A stretch of 64,000 bases of DNA, from the NCBI GenBank assembly GCA_965227445.1, contig OZ245751.1:6456673-6520672 (forward strand). Direction: 5' to 3'. The notes beneath the pieces were generated by a model. The model worked only from the letters and a program-made list of their open reading frames with translations, searched no databases and was not told where the DNA came from. The translations under genes were made by a program, and so were the position numbers. This document shows positions 16,796-24,346 of the stretch, one piece after another (the first letter of the stretch is position 1; the number at the start of each line of letters is the position of its first letter). The DNA is from DT-110 sp030148525 (GTDB lineage Bacteria; Bacteroidota; Bacteroidia; Chitinophagales; Saprospiraceae).

Positions 16796-16881
16796 TTTTA
16801 AATGGTTTTTTGAGGTAAATAAATGGGGTTAATAATCAATTAGTTATACAATATACTTGATTCTTGTGTGCATTGAAATTG

Positions 16882-17358
16882 TCAACCTGCATTAAACAAG
16901 AAGGTCGATTCTGCCATACTGTAGTATTCGTTCTCTCCTTTCTCATTTTTCCCAACAATGATGTCATCCAGATATCCCATTTCAAAGAAATCAGACCATG
17001 GCTTCATTTTCATTGCTGATTCGATGTCCCCTTCCGAGGGAGTTACCAATGTGTTTGGGTGATTATGTGCTACAATGAAGTACTCCGCATTCGTCAGCAT
17101 TGCCAGGGTAAATACTCTCTTGATATCCATTGGGGATTCGAATCGAGTACCTATTGAATGTCTTTCAAATCCGATAGGCATATAATCTGTATCCAATAAC
17201 AAAATGATCGTTTCTTCCTTAAGGTGAAACCTGTCCTCATTGAATAAGTGATGCAAATAATCTGCCTGGTCCTGTGTTTCCGGCAGGTTGATTCGCTCGA
17301 TCGGTTCCGGAACATACCGTAGCGTTATGGAGTTGATGTAATCCTTTTTCTTGCTCAT
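16882..17358 (-). CDS. RadC-like JAB (MPN+) domain protein
   Basis: 158 residues. The JAMM metal-site signature is visible: His98-x-His100-Pro in IVAHNHP, then Ser108 and Asp111 in TPSEGDIE. A conserved Glu precedes it in the domain. Such RadC-like proteins are widespread on plasmids, prophages and integrative elements of Bacteroidota. The fold is a metal-dependent isopeptidase/hydrolase, but its substrate in bacteria is not settled. It lacks the N-terminal HhH region of chromosomal RadC, so it is a stand-alone catalytic domain. Confidence 0.85.
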   Translation of the reverse strand: MSKKKDYINSITLRYVPEPIERINLPETQDQADYLHHLFNEDRFHLKEETIILLLDTDYMPIGFERHSIGTRFESPMDIKRVFTLAMLTNAEYFIVAHNHPNTLVTPSEGDIESAMKMKPWSDFFEMGYLDDIIVGKNEKGENEYYSMAESTFLFNAG

Positions 17359-17477
17359 AATTCGTCCGTATTTGATTTTTTGTAATATAGATGCGTTTTA
17401 TTGTATTTACCTGTTATTCAGGTCTTTATATGGTTTTTGAGGTATGCAGGGCTGCAAAATAGCTTCCGATTTGCTGC

Positions 17478-17510
17478 TAAATAGCTGGTAAATAGCTGGT
17501 AAATAGCTGC
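17478..17510. repeat. Three 11-bp direct repeats (iteron-like)
   Basis: TAAATAGCTGG, TAAATAGCTGG and TAAATAGCTGC are in perfect tandem, in the non-coding interval between the JAB gene and the small-gene operon. Spacing of 11 bp is one helical turn, like plasmid iterons. It could be a replication or regulatory site of the element. Confidence 0.6.
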
Positions 17511-17561
17511 CTATCTGAGGCCATTTTTCCAGCCCTGCCACCTGGATTTATCGGTTATTCT

Positions 17562-17696
17562 TTAGGTCGCTTGGTGTTTGTCCCACCGGTTCGCCAGGCG
17601 ATCGATGGCAGGTACCGCCTTTTCACGGAGCCAGCGGCTCAGGATGTAAATACAGTTCCCGAAAAAGACAAATGTGCGGAATATGATGATTCTCAT
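17562..17696 (-). CDS. 44-residue membrane-associated protein
   Basis: Reverse-strand ATG at 17696 overlaps the stop of the zinc-ribbon frame (ATGA). The product opens RIIIFRTFVFFGNCIYILS, a single hydrophobic segment, followed by a basic amphipathic tail (RWLREKAVPAIDRLANRW). The overlap and hydrophobic/basic design argue that it is real despite its size. Small hydrophobic-plus-basic proteins are typical of small phage or plasmid modules, but no family can be assigned. Confidence 0.5.
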   Translation of the reverse strand: MRIIIFRTFVFFGNCIYILSRWLREKAVPAIDRLANRWDKHQAT

Positions 17697-17860
17697 GATG
17701 TTTGGTTTTGATCTTTAGTTGACTGTTTGTCAGGTACTTTATTAAAGCATCGTGATCTGCGGTATTGATCCCGGCACCGGGTACTACACCACTTCCTATT
17801 TCGGGTCCTGGTGAGTAGTTCCGTGCCGCATCCCCTGCAGGACTGACGCTTTCTATTCAG
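17693..17860 (-). CDS. Zinc-ribbon protein with unclear start
   Basis: About 55 residues if translation starts at the CTG at 17860, which overlaps the upstream stop as CTGA. The frame is open further, to an ATG at 18037, but that part would lie wholly inside the membrane-protein gene. The convincing part is a four-cysteine cluster, SCRGCGTELL ... KWCSTRCRDQYRR (CxxC and CxxxC), followed by a basic tail, which suggests zinc and nucleic-acid binding. All the cysteines lie downstream of the overlap, which supports a start near 17860 rather than 18037. Confidence 0.5.
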   Translation of the reverse strand: MNRKRQSCRGCGTELLTRTRNRKWCSTRCRDQYRRSRCFNKVPDKQSTKDQNQTS

Positions 17861-18381
17861 CTGGTTTTCATTACTGCCCAGTTTTCCTTTGCTTGCCCGT
17901 TCCGGGCGGGAGGCTTTCCCAGGGATGCCCCCGGAATTGTCAGTATCAACCGGATTTCTAGGAGTAGCCCTGTCAGAATCAGAAAAATCAATAGGGTTCG
18001 GTAGGTCGGTAGGGTAGCGGCTCCCTCGGATGCCCACATACCGGCCACGTGAATACTGGTTTGTATCTCGTAGGCTACCAGTGCAACGGAACCAATAAGG
18101 CCCAGCCAGCCGTTTCCTTTACGCCTGTCGCTGAAATCCCGGACGCTGGATATAAGGAGAGCTAAACGGACGCCTTCCTCCAGTATCGCCACGAAAATGG
18201 CCATAGAGAGCGCAGAAATGCCTCCCAAGCGGACAGCGAAAATTTCGGTGTAGTAATCGGTTCGAAAGATCCCGACAGCCAAAAAGGTTCCTATGGCCAT
18301 TAGGAGAAGTGCAAACGGAGCTGCGTTGCTCACGTTTTCCATGATGCGTTTCACATCTTGATGTTTTTGTAAATTGCTCAT
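17857..18381 (-). CDS. Multi-span membrane protein of the element
   Basis: 174 residues from the ATG at 18381; the open frame to 18609 overlaps the preceding gene and lacks sense. Four hydrophobic segments are visible: APFALLLMAIGTFLAVGIF, GGISALSMAIFVAILEEGV, GWLGLIGSVALVAYEI and YRTLLIFLILTGLLLEIRLI. A basic loop (RDFSDRRKGNG) lies in the middle and the C-terminal tail is soluble. Not recognised. It is third in a chain of at least four reverse-strand genes downstream of the replication gene. It could serve membrane anchoring or secretion of the element, but that is a guess. Confidence 0.65.
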   Translation of the reverse strand: MSNLQKHQDVKRIMENVSNAAPFALLLMAIGTFLAVGIFRTDYYTEIFAVRLGGISALSMAIFVAILEEGVRLALLISSVRDFSDRRKGNGWLGLIGSVALVAYEIQTSIHVAGMWASEGAATLPTYRTLLIFLILTGLLLEIRLILTIPGASLGKPPARNGQAKENWAVMKTS

Positions 18382-18445
18382 TGAAAATTGCTTTACTTGA
18401 TGAAGTAATTCCCCTCGCTTGTACTTTGGTCGGTGCAGCGGGGGG

Positions 18446-18697
18446 TTATTTTTTATCTGCGATTCGAATGATTTCCTCCAGGAGATTAAGACCAGCTCGG
18501 TATCGGTAGTCAAAAATCTCCATGTCCACACCGTAAGTAGCATGGTATCGTAGGTATTTAAGGTGCGCAAGGTTTTCCTCTCGATCTGATTCGTTAAAAA
18601 GCCAATCATCTACACCTGTTCTAGTATTTTTCGCAGGCTTGATGCGTCCGATTTTTTGCCCCTTTGATTTCGGGTACTTGATACTTGATGATTCCAT
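18446..18697 (-). CDS. Small basic hypothetical protein of the element
   Basis: 83 residues from the second in-frame ATG (18697, MESSSIKYPKSKGQKIGRI); the upstream ATG at 18730 would add eleven. The N-terminal half is Lys/Arg rich, and the C-terminal half is an acidic-aromatic helix (FNESDREENLAHLKYLRYHA, then FDYRYRAGLNLLEEIIRIA). No known family. It precedes the membrane-protein gene by 64 bp and follows the replication gene across a palindrome-rich 128-bp gap. Confidence 0.55.
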   Translation of the reverse strand: MESSSIKYPKSKGQKIGRIKPAKNTRTGVDDWLFNESDREENLAHLKYLRYHATYGVDMEIFDYRYRAGLNLLEEIIRIADKK

Positions 18698-18783
18698 GTT
18701 CAATATTTTAGGGATTAAAAAATTTGTCATTGTTGTAGTGGGGTAGGGGGGACACTTTTGCGAGGAAAACCGAGCGGGTCGTG

Positions 18784-18827
18784 GTCGTCAAATTTGACGA
18801 CTTTACCCCTTCATCAATAGAAGGGTC
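18784..18827. other. Candidate replication origin or terminator downstream of rep
   Basis: A perfect 18-bp palindrome GTCGTCAAATTTGACGAC (18784-18801) is followed by an imperfect hairpin ACCCCTTC...GAAGGGT (18806-18827) that touches the stop codon of the replication gene. Rolling-circle origins often lie next to rep and include such cruciforms; a plain terminator is the alternative. Confidence 0.4.
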
Positions 18828-19947
18828 AAACGGCCAGGTTGAACAGCTCGAACAGATTCTTGATTTCGGCTTCCTTTTTCTCCTTCTTTTGGATTTCGTG
18901 ATGGAGCTCTCGAAGCAATTTCCTCATCCGGTAGCGGGTGTTTTTATCCTCGAAATGATCCGCTGAATAGAGGGAGATGTACTCGATTTGTTCTCCATTT
19001 TGATAGAGTAATTCCATCAGCCTTTTCATTACCTCTTTCTGTGGGGAGAGACCAGGTCTTTCAATACGGATAATTTTACGTTGGTCCATGTGCGCACCAA
19101 TGGAATGTTTAAAGGCCTCGGTATAATCTTCCTGGGGCATGTTTATGATTGCAGCCATCGAGGTAGCGGAGTGGCCGTACAAATGCTTGAAATGTTTTCG
19201 GTTCTTGATGTTGGTTTCCATCCGGATTAGATTTTCAATGGGTTGCCCCCGTAGGTGAGTTTTTAGGAATTGCTCCGATCGAGACATCAACTCGATAGAT
19301 TTATGATAGACCTTTAGGTAAGGTTGCTGTCGAAAGGCAGTGTTCTTACGGTGGCTAAATTCAATCCCCATGTTGTTTTTCTTGGTGAATAGCCTGGCAC
19401 CGTCACCTTTCCTTTTAGATGGTTTTACTGATTTGAAAATGGCCCTCAACTCACTTTCAAAATTCTCGGTAGGATAGTTTGCATCTACTTTTAGATCGAT
19501 ATCCGTACAGCTTGATTTGTCAAAGAATGAATCTGGGGCCATGTCTACTATCCCCTGTTTCTGAATTTGATTGAATAGCTTCATTTGGTTCTTGGGATTT
19601 ATTCCGGACAGGTAATCGTTCTCCAAGATTTTCGAATTGACTCCGATGGTTAGGAAGTTTTCAACCGGGCCAGATCCCTTCAAATTCATGGATTCTATTT
19701 TGTAGTTCACGCGATAATTGCCTGGTCCACAATATTGATATTCATTTTTCCGTACTGGCTGATCACTTGTGATATCGCCGGTGGATTCGTTGACGAGGTA
19801 TTGATCACCGATTAAGTTGGGTTCCTTGATCTTTACCAATTCGAGTGGTATCCTGGCTTTTAGTGAGTCTACAGCAATAGCCCCTGCCCCCTTAAGGAAG
19901 CCCGGAATGAATCCGTTTGGCTGTTCAAGTGCTGTAGTTAGGCTCAT
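18826..19947 (-). CDS. Replication initiator-like protein (phage/plasmid gene II/X type)
   Basis: 373 residues from the ATG at 19947; the upstream part of the open frame lies over another gene. Segments recall the gpII/X-type rolling-circle initiators of filamentous phages and small plasmids: a strand SCTDIDLKVDA, then GIEFSHRKN, PYLKVYHKSIELMSRSEQF and NLIRMETNIKNRKHFKHL. These would provide the DNA-nicking core. The C-terminus is a charged coiled coil (RELHHEIQKKEKKEAEIKN). The assignment rests on remembered motif order, not on a search. Its presence suggests the element replicates after excision. Confidence 0.55.
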   Translation of the reverse strand: MSLTTALEQPNGFIPGFLKGAGAIAVDSLKARIPLELVKIKEPNLIGDQYLVNESTGDITSDQPVRKNEYQYCGPGNYRVNYKIESMNLKGSGPVENFLTIGVNSKILENDYLSGINPKNQMKLFNQIQKQGIVDMAPDSFFDKSSCTDIDLKVDANYPTENFESELRAIFKSVKPSKRKGDGARLFTKKNNMGIEFSHRKNTAFRQQPYLKVYHKSIELMSRSEQFLKTHLRGQPIENLIRMETNIKNRKHFKHLYGHSATSMAAIINMPQEDYTEAFKHSIGAHMDQRKIIRIERPGLSPQKEVMKRLMELLYQNGEQIEYISLYSADHFEDKNTRYRMRKLLRELHHEIQKKEKKEAEIKNLFELFNLAV

Positions 19948-20128
19948 GGAATTTTCTCGTCTTACAGTGGAAGTTTTGTATGATCGGCTGCCGGCATGGT
20001 TGAAAAAGTGGGGGCATTTTCGGACGCCCCCCAATCCGTATGCCGTATAGCACGATCCTGGAGTCCGGAACTTCCAAAACCATTCCCCAGGAACCTGCTG
20101 GATCCGGCATAGTGTATTTCTTCGGCAA

Positions 20129-20428
20129 TCATTCTTCGGTAAAAAGTTTCTTCGCGAGTGCTTCGATCTCGGCCCGGTCAAAGAGCAGTGGCCGTTTGCC
20201 GTGAAGTTTTTTGATGAATCCTTCCCGGTGTAGTTTGGAAAGGCGCCGTGCATGGTGTTTGGACTTAGTCACATTCATACCAAGCATTTTGGCGGCTTCA
20301 TCTGCCGTAATCACCGGCCCTTTCTCCAGGTGGAATTTGTGGTCCAGGTGATCAATTTTTTCTTCGATTCTCCTTAATCTGGACTCGATTCGGAGCATTG
20401 CTCTTTCCAGGTCTTGTAGCATCATCAT
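20129..20428 (-). CDS. HTH protein with N-terminal coiled coil
   Basis: 99 residues. The N-terminal coiled coil is LERAMLRIESRLRRIEEKID. A MerR/excisionase-like helix-turn-helix follows (ITADEAAKMLGMNVTKSKHH, then LHREGFIKKLHGKRPLLFDR). Its start shares one base with the preceding stop (TGATG), so the two genes are coupled. Likely a DNA-binding accessory factor of the element, controlling replication or excision. The interval 19948-20128 before rep shows only imperfect inverted repeats (for example GGGGGGCG...TGCCCCC). Confidence 0.65.
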   Translation of the reverse strand: MMMLQDLERAMLRIESRLRRIEEKIDHLDHKFHLEKGPVITADEAAKMLGMNVTKSKHHARRLSKLHREGFIKKLHGKRPLLFDRAEIEALAKKLFTEE

Positions 20429-20616
20429 CAGGCAGCGTTTACTATTTTGGAATAGAGTGCGATCAGTTGCTTCTTATTCGCGCTGATTTCCTGACAAAGG
20501 CTGAGCCGGACAAATCCAAGCCGACGGTACCTTTTTTCGATATTCAATAGTTCGGATACCTTAGAGCAGAGTTTCTCATACTCTTGTAGGAGCTGTGGTT
20601 TTTCTGTACTTTTCAT
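20428..20616 (-). CDS. 62-residue helical protein
   Basis: Predominantly alpha-helical and basic (LQEYEKLCSKVSELLNIEKR, then LSLCQEISANKKQLIALYSK). No motif recognised. Coupled to the HTH gene by a TGATG overlap and placed 19 bp after the preceding gene, so it is part of the same operon. Confidence 0.5.
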   Translation of the reverse strand: MKSTEKPQLLQEYEKLCSKVSELLNIEKRYRRLGFVRLSLCQEISANKKQLIALYSKIVNAA

Positions 20617-20635
20617 CTATAGACTTTCTAAAACG

Positions 20636-21025
20636 TCAACTAATGTGGTCCCCTGGATTGGTGCTGGGAGGACCACTTTTTCTATCTCTTCTATTTGTAC
20701 GCTGAATCTTTTCAATTTCTGAAATGGGAATTAGGATAGACTGACCCTCTTTCAGGCCCTTTGCGATTTCGGCGATAGTTGGTTCTTGAAATTCCGCTTC
20801 AACGCATTCTTTAGCACGTTCGATGTTTTCGTATGTACCAATTATTCTGGCTTTCAACTCACCACCCTTTTGAGCAGATACAGTATCTTCCATCCTGGCT
20901 TTGAAAAAATACCTTTGGGACTTGTAATCCCAATGCCTAGTTATCCATGCCAGCAGTAATGTCCCATAGGATTTTACCTCCTGGTAGTCCCACTGATCGT
21001 CGGATATTTGTTTCCATTGCCTCAT
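20636..21025 (-). CDS. Hypothetical protein of the element
   Basis: 129 residues. The N-terminal part has an alternating strand pattern (WKQISDDQWDYQEVKSYGTL, then RHWDYKSQRYFFKARMEDTV). The C-terminus is basic and Ser/Pro rich (QRTNRRDRKSGPPSTNPG). No recognised domain. It lies between the excisionase-like gene and the small helical gene on the same strand. The 161-bp gap upstream (21026-21186) contains a forward-strand hairpin followed by T7 (AGCCTCC...GGGGGCTTTTTTT, 21149-21188), whose use is unclear because no forward gene is evident. Confidence 0.55.
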   Translation of the reverse strand: MRQWKQISDDQWDYQEVKSYGTLLLAWITRHWDYKSQRYFFKARMEDTVSAQKGGELKARIIGTYENIERAKECVEAEFQEPTIAEIAKGLKEGQSILIPISEIEKIQRTNRRDRKSGPPSTNPGDHIS

Positions 21026-21186
21026 AGGGCTCGAATTTATGTGTATAGAATTGGTGCAAATGCAGGTATGTGCATTTGTCCAGTACCCAGGACGGGTTGC
21101 TTGGAGTGCGAATTTTCGCTAAATTGGAGGTTGAATAACGTTTACACTGTGAGCCTCCGATTCCTTTCCGGTCCTGGGGGCTTTTT

Positions 21187-21387
21187 TTATGCGGCAGCTT
21201 GATCCACCGAATCGACTTCCCCGGTATGGGACAGTACCTCCTCAATTAATTTTTCCCTGTCAAAAAACACCCGAGCACCAATTTTGCTGTAGGATATTTT
21301 TCCATCTTTCATCCACCGCCAAAGAGTGGTGAGTGAAATGTCAAGCAATTCTGCTGCTTGATTCTTATTGATCAATCGACTTTTCAT
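21187..21387 (-). CDS. Excisionase-like helix-turn-helix protein
   Basis: 66 residues. Typical compact MerR/Xis-type HTH: INKNQAAELLDISLTTLWRW (helix-turn-helix), then a wing KDGKISYSKIGARVFFDREK. Length and context (integrase element, same strand) fit a recombination directionality factor. It may also be a transcription regulator; the two are often the same protein in these elements. Confidence 0.8.
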   Translation of the reverse strand: MKSRLINKNQAAELLDISLTTLWRWMKDGKISYSKIGARVFFDREKLIEEVLSHTGEVDSVDQAAA

Positions 21388-21487
21388 CTTAAGTTAAATT
21401 TTTGTTTAAGTAAAGTGCGACAAAAAAAAGACCTTGCACCGATCTCTTGATGCAATGTAAGGAAATTTACTGAAATAACAAATTAAC

Positions 21488-22246
21488 TTAAGTGGTGTGG
21501 CGGTATATATACCCAACAACCATTTTCTTTACAGTAGGAAAAGGCATTGATTCTGAGAGGAATGAGGTGTTTGTAACGGCTTCTGTTAATTTCTTTGAAT
21601 TCTCTGTCAAAAAATCAAAAACACTAATCTTACCGAGGTTCTTAGCAAGCCAGAATAACCCAACTAAACCCTGTACAGGTGTCGGGATTTTCTCTTGTGG
21701 GACGTACTTAAGTACCTCCTCATAAATCTCTATTAGATTAGCTCTTTTCTCAAATAGACCTTTCAGGTGATTGTATGGAATGTATTCACCGACAAATGAG
21801 ATTACAGGTCCTGAAGCCAGATCATCAATTAAATCTTCCAGAGGAAAAAAATACTCCTTTAACCTTTTTGCCAAACCCTTTAAGGTGAATTCAGAAATAT
21901 ATGGACTGTCAACTTCATACTTGATGATTGCTACAATCCGGTTAGTAAGTAATTGAATTAACTTGTTTGAGGCTAAGAATCCTTCAAATTCTATTTTTTC
22001 CTGATACTTTATTGGCAGAACGAAAAAGGTGAAATACCTATCAGGATTGCTTGCATCAAATCCAATATCAGAAATGTCATTGGGTGTAAATGCTTGGTCA
22101 GTCCTGAATCTGGTTGCTTTTCCTTTAAAAACTACTTGCGTGTAGACTGGGAATAATTCCCTACCCTCTCCATCTAAGGTTGGTTTTAACTTAGTGTTGA
22201 GATAATGCTTGATCGATATTTTTTTCCCTTGAATTACAGGTTCCAT
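21488..22246 (-). CDS. Protein with integrase arm-binding-like N-terminus, coupled to integrase
   Basis: 252 residues. It overlaps the integrase gene end by 13 nt, so both are made together. The N-terminal about 50 residues (ISIKHYLNTKLKPTLDGEG, then FPVYTQVVFKGKATRFRT) have the same strand pattern as the N-terminal arm-binding domain of the neighbouring integrase (NGEGLVQIRAYQNGKSRYFK). No catalytic tyrosine-recombinase residues follow; the rest is an unrecognised mostly helical domain. It may bind the arm sites as a recombination helper. This is inference from pattern similarity only. Confidence 0.6.
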   Translation of the reverse strand: MEPVIQGKKISIKHYLNTKLKPTLDGEGRELFPVYTQVVFKGKATRFRTDQAFTPNDISDIGFDASNPDRYFTFFVLPIKYQEKIEFEGFLASNKLIQLLTNRIVAIIKYEVDSPYISEFTLKGLAKRLKEYFFPLEDLIDDLASGPVISFVGEYIPYNHLKGLFEKRANLIEIYEEVLKYVPQEKIPTPVQGLVGLFWLAKNLGKISVFDFLTENSKKLTEAVTNTSFLSESMPFPTVKKMVVGYIYRHTT

Positions 22247-23448
22247 TTCACTTGTTCTAATTCACGCTCAATTGTATCATTGCTGAGCTGTATGTAAATC
22301 ATGGTCATATCGGGACTAGAATGCTGTAGCAGTTTCTGGAGGACCGGGCTTTCTACCTTGGTCGCAAGGATGGTTGCAAAAGTTCGGCGAGCAACGTGTG
22401 TTGTGACTTTTTTCCGAATTCTTGCAAGTCTGGCTATTTCCTTTAGTGCCCTATTTAGGTACTGGAGAGATAGATCAAAAAGTGGAACTGAATCAAATGG
22501 GGCCGAATCCGGCATTTGATTGAGATATTTTAGGGCTATTTTTTCCGGCCGCGTTGGTTTCCCTGGAGCATTAGGAAATAAGGTATGCAAGGGTAAAACA
22601 GCAGGCTTTTCGGTTTTTTTGATCTTCATTTCAAGTCTAAAGCCTTTGGTTGTTTCGACCAGGTGAGCCCGGGAAATTCTGGTTACATCGCTATAGCGTA
22701 AACCAGTATAGCAAGCCATAAGGAAAATATCACGACTGTATTCAAGATGGTTTTTGTCCTTTGGTATCTGTACCTCCTCTATTCGGGTAAGCTCCTCCCA
22801 CGTCAGATACACTCGATCAGGAACGGCCGACTTGGGCTTAAAAGATAGGTACGGGTTCATATCTGCAGGCAAGTATCCTTTTTTGATGGCCTGACGGATA
22901 AATGTTTTCAGTCGATGATGGTGCTTTTTTACCGTGTTGATTGAAAGTCCCTGTTTAAAAAGGTACCGGTCAAAATCTGAAATGAAAGAATAGCAGATAT
23001 CTTCGAAGTAAACAGTCCTTCGAAAATCATTGAGTTTGTTCAGCGTTTGAACGTACATTTTGTGAGAGTGCGGCTTCATCGGGTGGTCGGCCAGCTCTTG
23101 AGTAAAGAACTCTGTAAAGGATTTAGGAGCTGTATGTTGGTTGGAGTGCTGGTACTCATGCAGACGATCTACCGGAAACCACCCATAGCGGTTGATCATT
23201 GCGATCTCAAAGGTTTCCATTTCCTCCTGCATATCCCGGATGCGTTTATTGTATACCAGTTGGTTTGGATGATTATACCGAACCTTCTTATTGCGTTCGT
23301 CCCAATGTTTTGGATTTAGGTAGATCCCGGTTTTAAAGTATCGAGACTTCCCGTTCTGATAGGCTCTTATCTGAACCAACCCTTCACCATTCGCATTTAG
23401 CTTGCCTTTCCTGTTGAAAACCAGGGAGTATTGAATCTTTTTAAGCAT
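22234..23448 (-). CDS. int: Tyrosine-type site-specific integrase
   Basis: 404 residues. An N-terminal arm-binding domain spans about 1-60 and a SAM-like core-binding domain about 105-205. The catalytic domain carries Arg251 (ACYTGLRYSDV), a Lys near 278-281, His351-x-x-Arg354 (THVARRTFAT), His376 (LLQHSSPDMT) and the nucleophile Tyr385 (MIYIQLS). Belongs to the Bacteroidota integrase group of conjugative and mobilisable elements. It lies 206 bp from the tRNA-Gln target with a GGGTACAAAAAA motif between. It catalyses integration and, with a directionality factor, excision between the 17-bp repeats. Confidence 0.93.
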   Translation of the reverse strand: MLKKIQYSLVFNRKGKLNANGEGLVQIRAYQNGKSRYFKTGIYLNPKHWDERNKKVRYNHPNQLVYNKRIRDMQEEMETFEIAMINRYGWFPVDRLHEYQHSNQHTAPKSFTEFFTQELADHPMKPHSHKMYVQTLNKLNDFRRTVYFEDICYSFISDFDRYLFKQGLSINTVKKHHHRLKTFIRQAIKKGYLPADMNPYLSFKPKSAVPDRVYLTWEELTRIEEVQIPKDKNHLEYSRDIFLMACYTGLRYSDVTRISRAHLVETTKGFRLEMKIKKTEKPAVLPLHTLFPNAPGKPTRPEKIALKYLNQMPDSAPFDSVPLFDLSLQYLNRALKEIARLARIRKKVTTHVARRTFATILATKVESPVLQKLLQHSSPDMTMIYIQLSNDTIERELEQVKWNL

Positions 23449-23521
23449 GGTACCCCATTTATACCGTTAGGAAATTAAGGAAAGCGGTGCGAAAGGTTCT
23501 CCTTTTTGCCGGTACAAAGCT

Positions 23522-23533
23522 GGGTACAAAAAA
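23522..23533. other. Possible integrase arm site, right
   Basis: GGGTACAAAAAA, exact match to 15744-15755 at the other end of the element. It lies between the integrase start and the tRNA-overlapping attachment repeat. Confidence 0.4.
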
Positions 23534-23654
23534 CCACTAGCCCAAAACACAACAGGGACAAGGCTTTTATTCCTTATCCCTGCTGTTGGACTTGATTTTC
23601 AGTATGTTGTGAATCGCGCTGAAACTTAGTGATTCAAGGCGAAACAAATCGTTG

Positions 23655-23726
23655 TAGACCCACCAGGACTCGAACCTGGAACGACAGGACCAAAACCTGC
23701 TGTGTTGCCAATTACACCATGGGTCT
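23655..23726 (-). tRNA. tRNA-Gln (anticodon TTG), element attachment target
   Basis: Reads on the reverse strand from AGACCCA (5' acceptor) to TGGGTCT plus discriminator A. The D-arm region is GTGTAATTGGCAACAC and the anticodon stem GCAGG/CCTGT encloses loop TTTTGGT, giving anticodon TTG. The T-arm is CCAGG TTCGAGT CCTGG. CCA is not encoded. The last 16 bases plus one downstream base are repeated at 15544-15560 as the element boundary. The gene stays intact after insertion. Confidence 0.93.
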
Positions 23727-24346
23727 AAACCATGACTTTCTTTCGAAAGCGTTGCAAAAATAAAACGCCTAAGCATAAGATGCAAATGAAAGTCGTAAAT
23801 TTTTTTGGGGTTGGTATTTGGTATAGGGTAGTAGGTATTGGGTACAGTGCAGAAAGAACAGTATTTGGGGGGATTTGGTTCGGTACCCTCATCCCTAACC
23901 CTTCTCCCAAAGGGAGAAGGGGATACGATTTCTGGAAAGTGAAAAGCGATTCTCCACAGGGTATTAGTTAAACTCGTTACCGTAGACCGATACCCCTTCT
24001 CTTCCAAAGTAAAAGTGACAACGCAAGCGATGCCCAGAAGTGGAAAAAGAGAAGGGGCACCAACTTTCGCTAAAGCTACAGTTAGCAGAGAGGGATGAGT
24101 TTAAAAGCCTAAGGGAGAAGATATACGGCCCACGATACACGGCCTACGGTAAACGGATTTGACGTTAGCAAAAAATCATGTAGCACTGAGCACACTAAAA
24201 GGCCGATGCCCAAAGGGCAGAGGCAACCTTTTATTCAAAATCCAAAATCCAAAATTAAGAATTCCCCATTCAGCACTGAGCACCGAACATTTCGCATTCA
24301 AAGACCGAAGTCAATTAAAAACTAAAAATTAAACATTAAAAATTCC
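23727..24346. repeat. Gene-free interval with hairpins and short repeats
   Basis: No gene seen. It holds a GTATAGGGTAGTAGGTATTGGG stretch like the linker of the TGAGGTTGGG repeats (about 23820-23845). A perfect hairpin CCCTTCTCC/GGAGAAGGG lies at about 23899-23921. A long imperfect hairpin CCCCTTCTCTTCCA (23993) ... TGGAAAAAGAGAAGGGG (24041-24057) follows. Degenerate CCACGGTAAACGG text lies near 24125-24156 and AATTAAACATTAAAAATT near 24315-24345. Confidence 0.5.

Larger units (their letters stand above)
15544..23670. mobile_element. Integrative element in tRNA-Gln(TTG), about 8.1 kb
   Basis: Bounded by a 17-bp direct repeat GTAGACCCACCAGGACT (15544-15560 and 23654-23670). The right copy is the 3' end of an intact tRNA-Gln gene. 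The tyrosine integrase gene is next to the tRNA, as in most tRNA-targeted islands. Within lie an excisionase-like HTH protein, a replication-initiator-like protein, a RadC-like JAB protein and a run of small reverse-strand genes with stop/start overlaps. The interior is visibly more AT-rich than the flanks. No relaxase, coupling ATPase, Zot or structural genes are seen, so it is more likely a small mobilisable or satellite element than a full conjugative element or phage. Confidence 0.8.

Noticed and set aside
19925..20128. 67-codon reverse ORF between the HTH gene and rep
   Set aside because: It overlaps the rep start, is Pro/Arg-rich without pattern, and coincides with inverted repeats; left out as a gene.
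18826..20253. Long form (475 codons) of the replication protein
   Set aside because: The first about 100 codons overlap the HTH gene and have no sensible protein character; the ATG at 19947 fits better.
21149..21188. Forward-oriented terminator-like hairpin with T7 in the element
   Set aside because: No forward gene or promoter precedes it convincingly; it is mentioned under the neighbouring gene but not called as a terminator.
23567..24007. 146-codon reverse ORF across the tRNA gene
   Set aside because: It reads through tRNA-Gln and intergenic repeats; no protein features.
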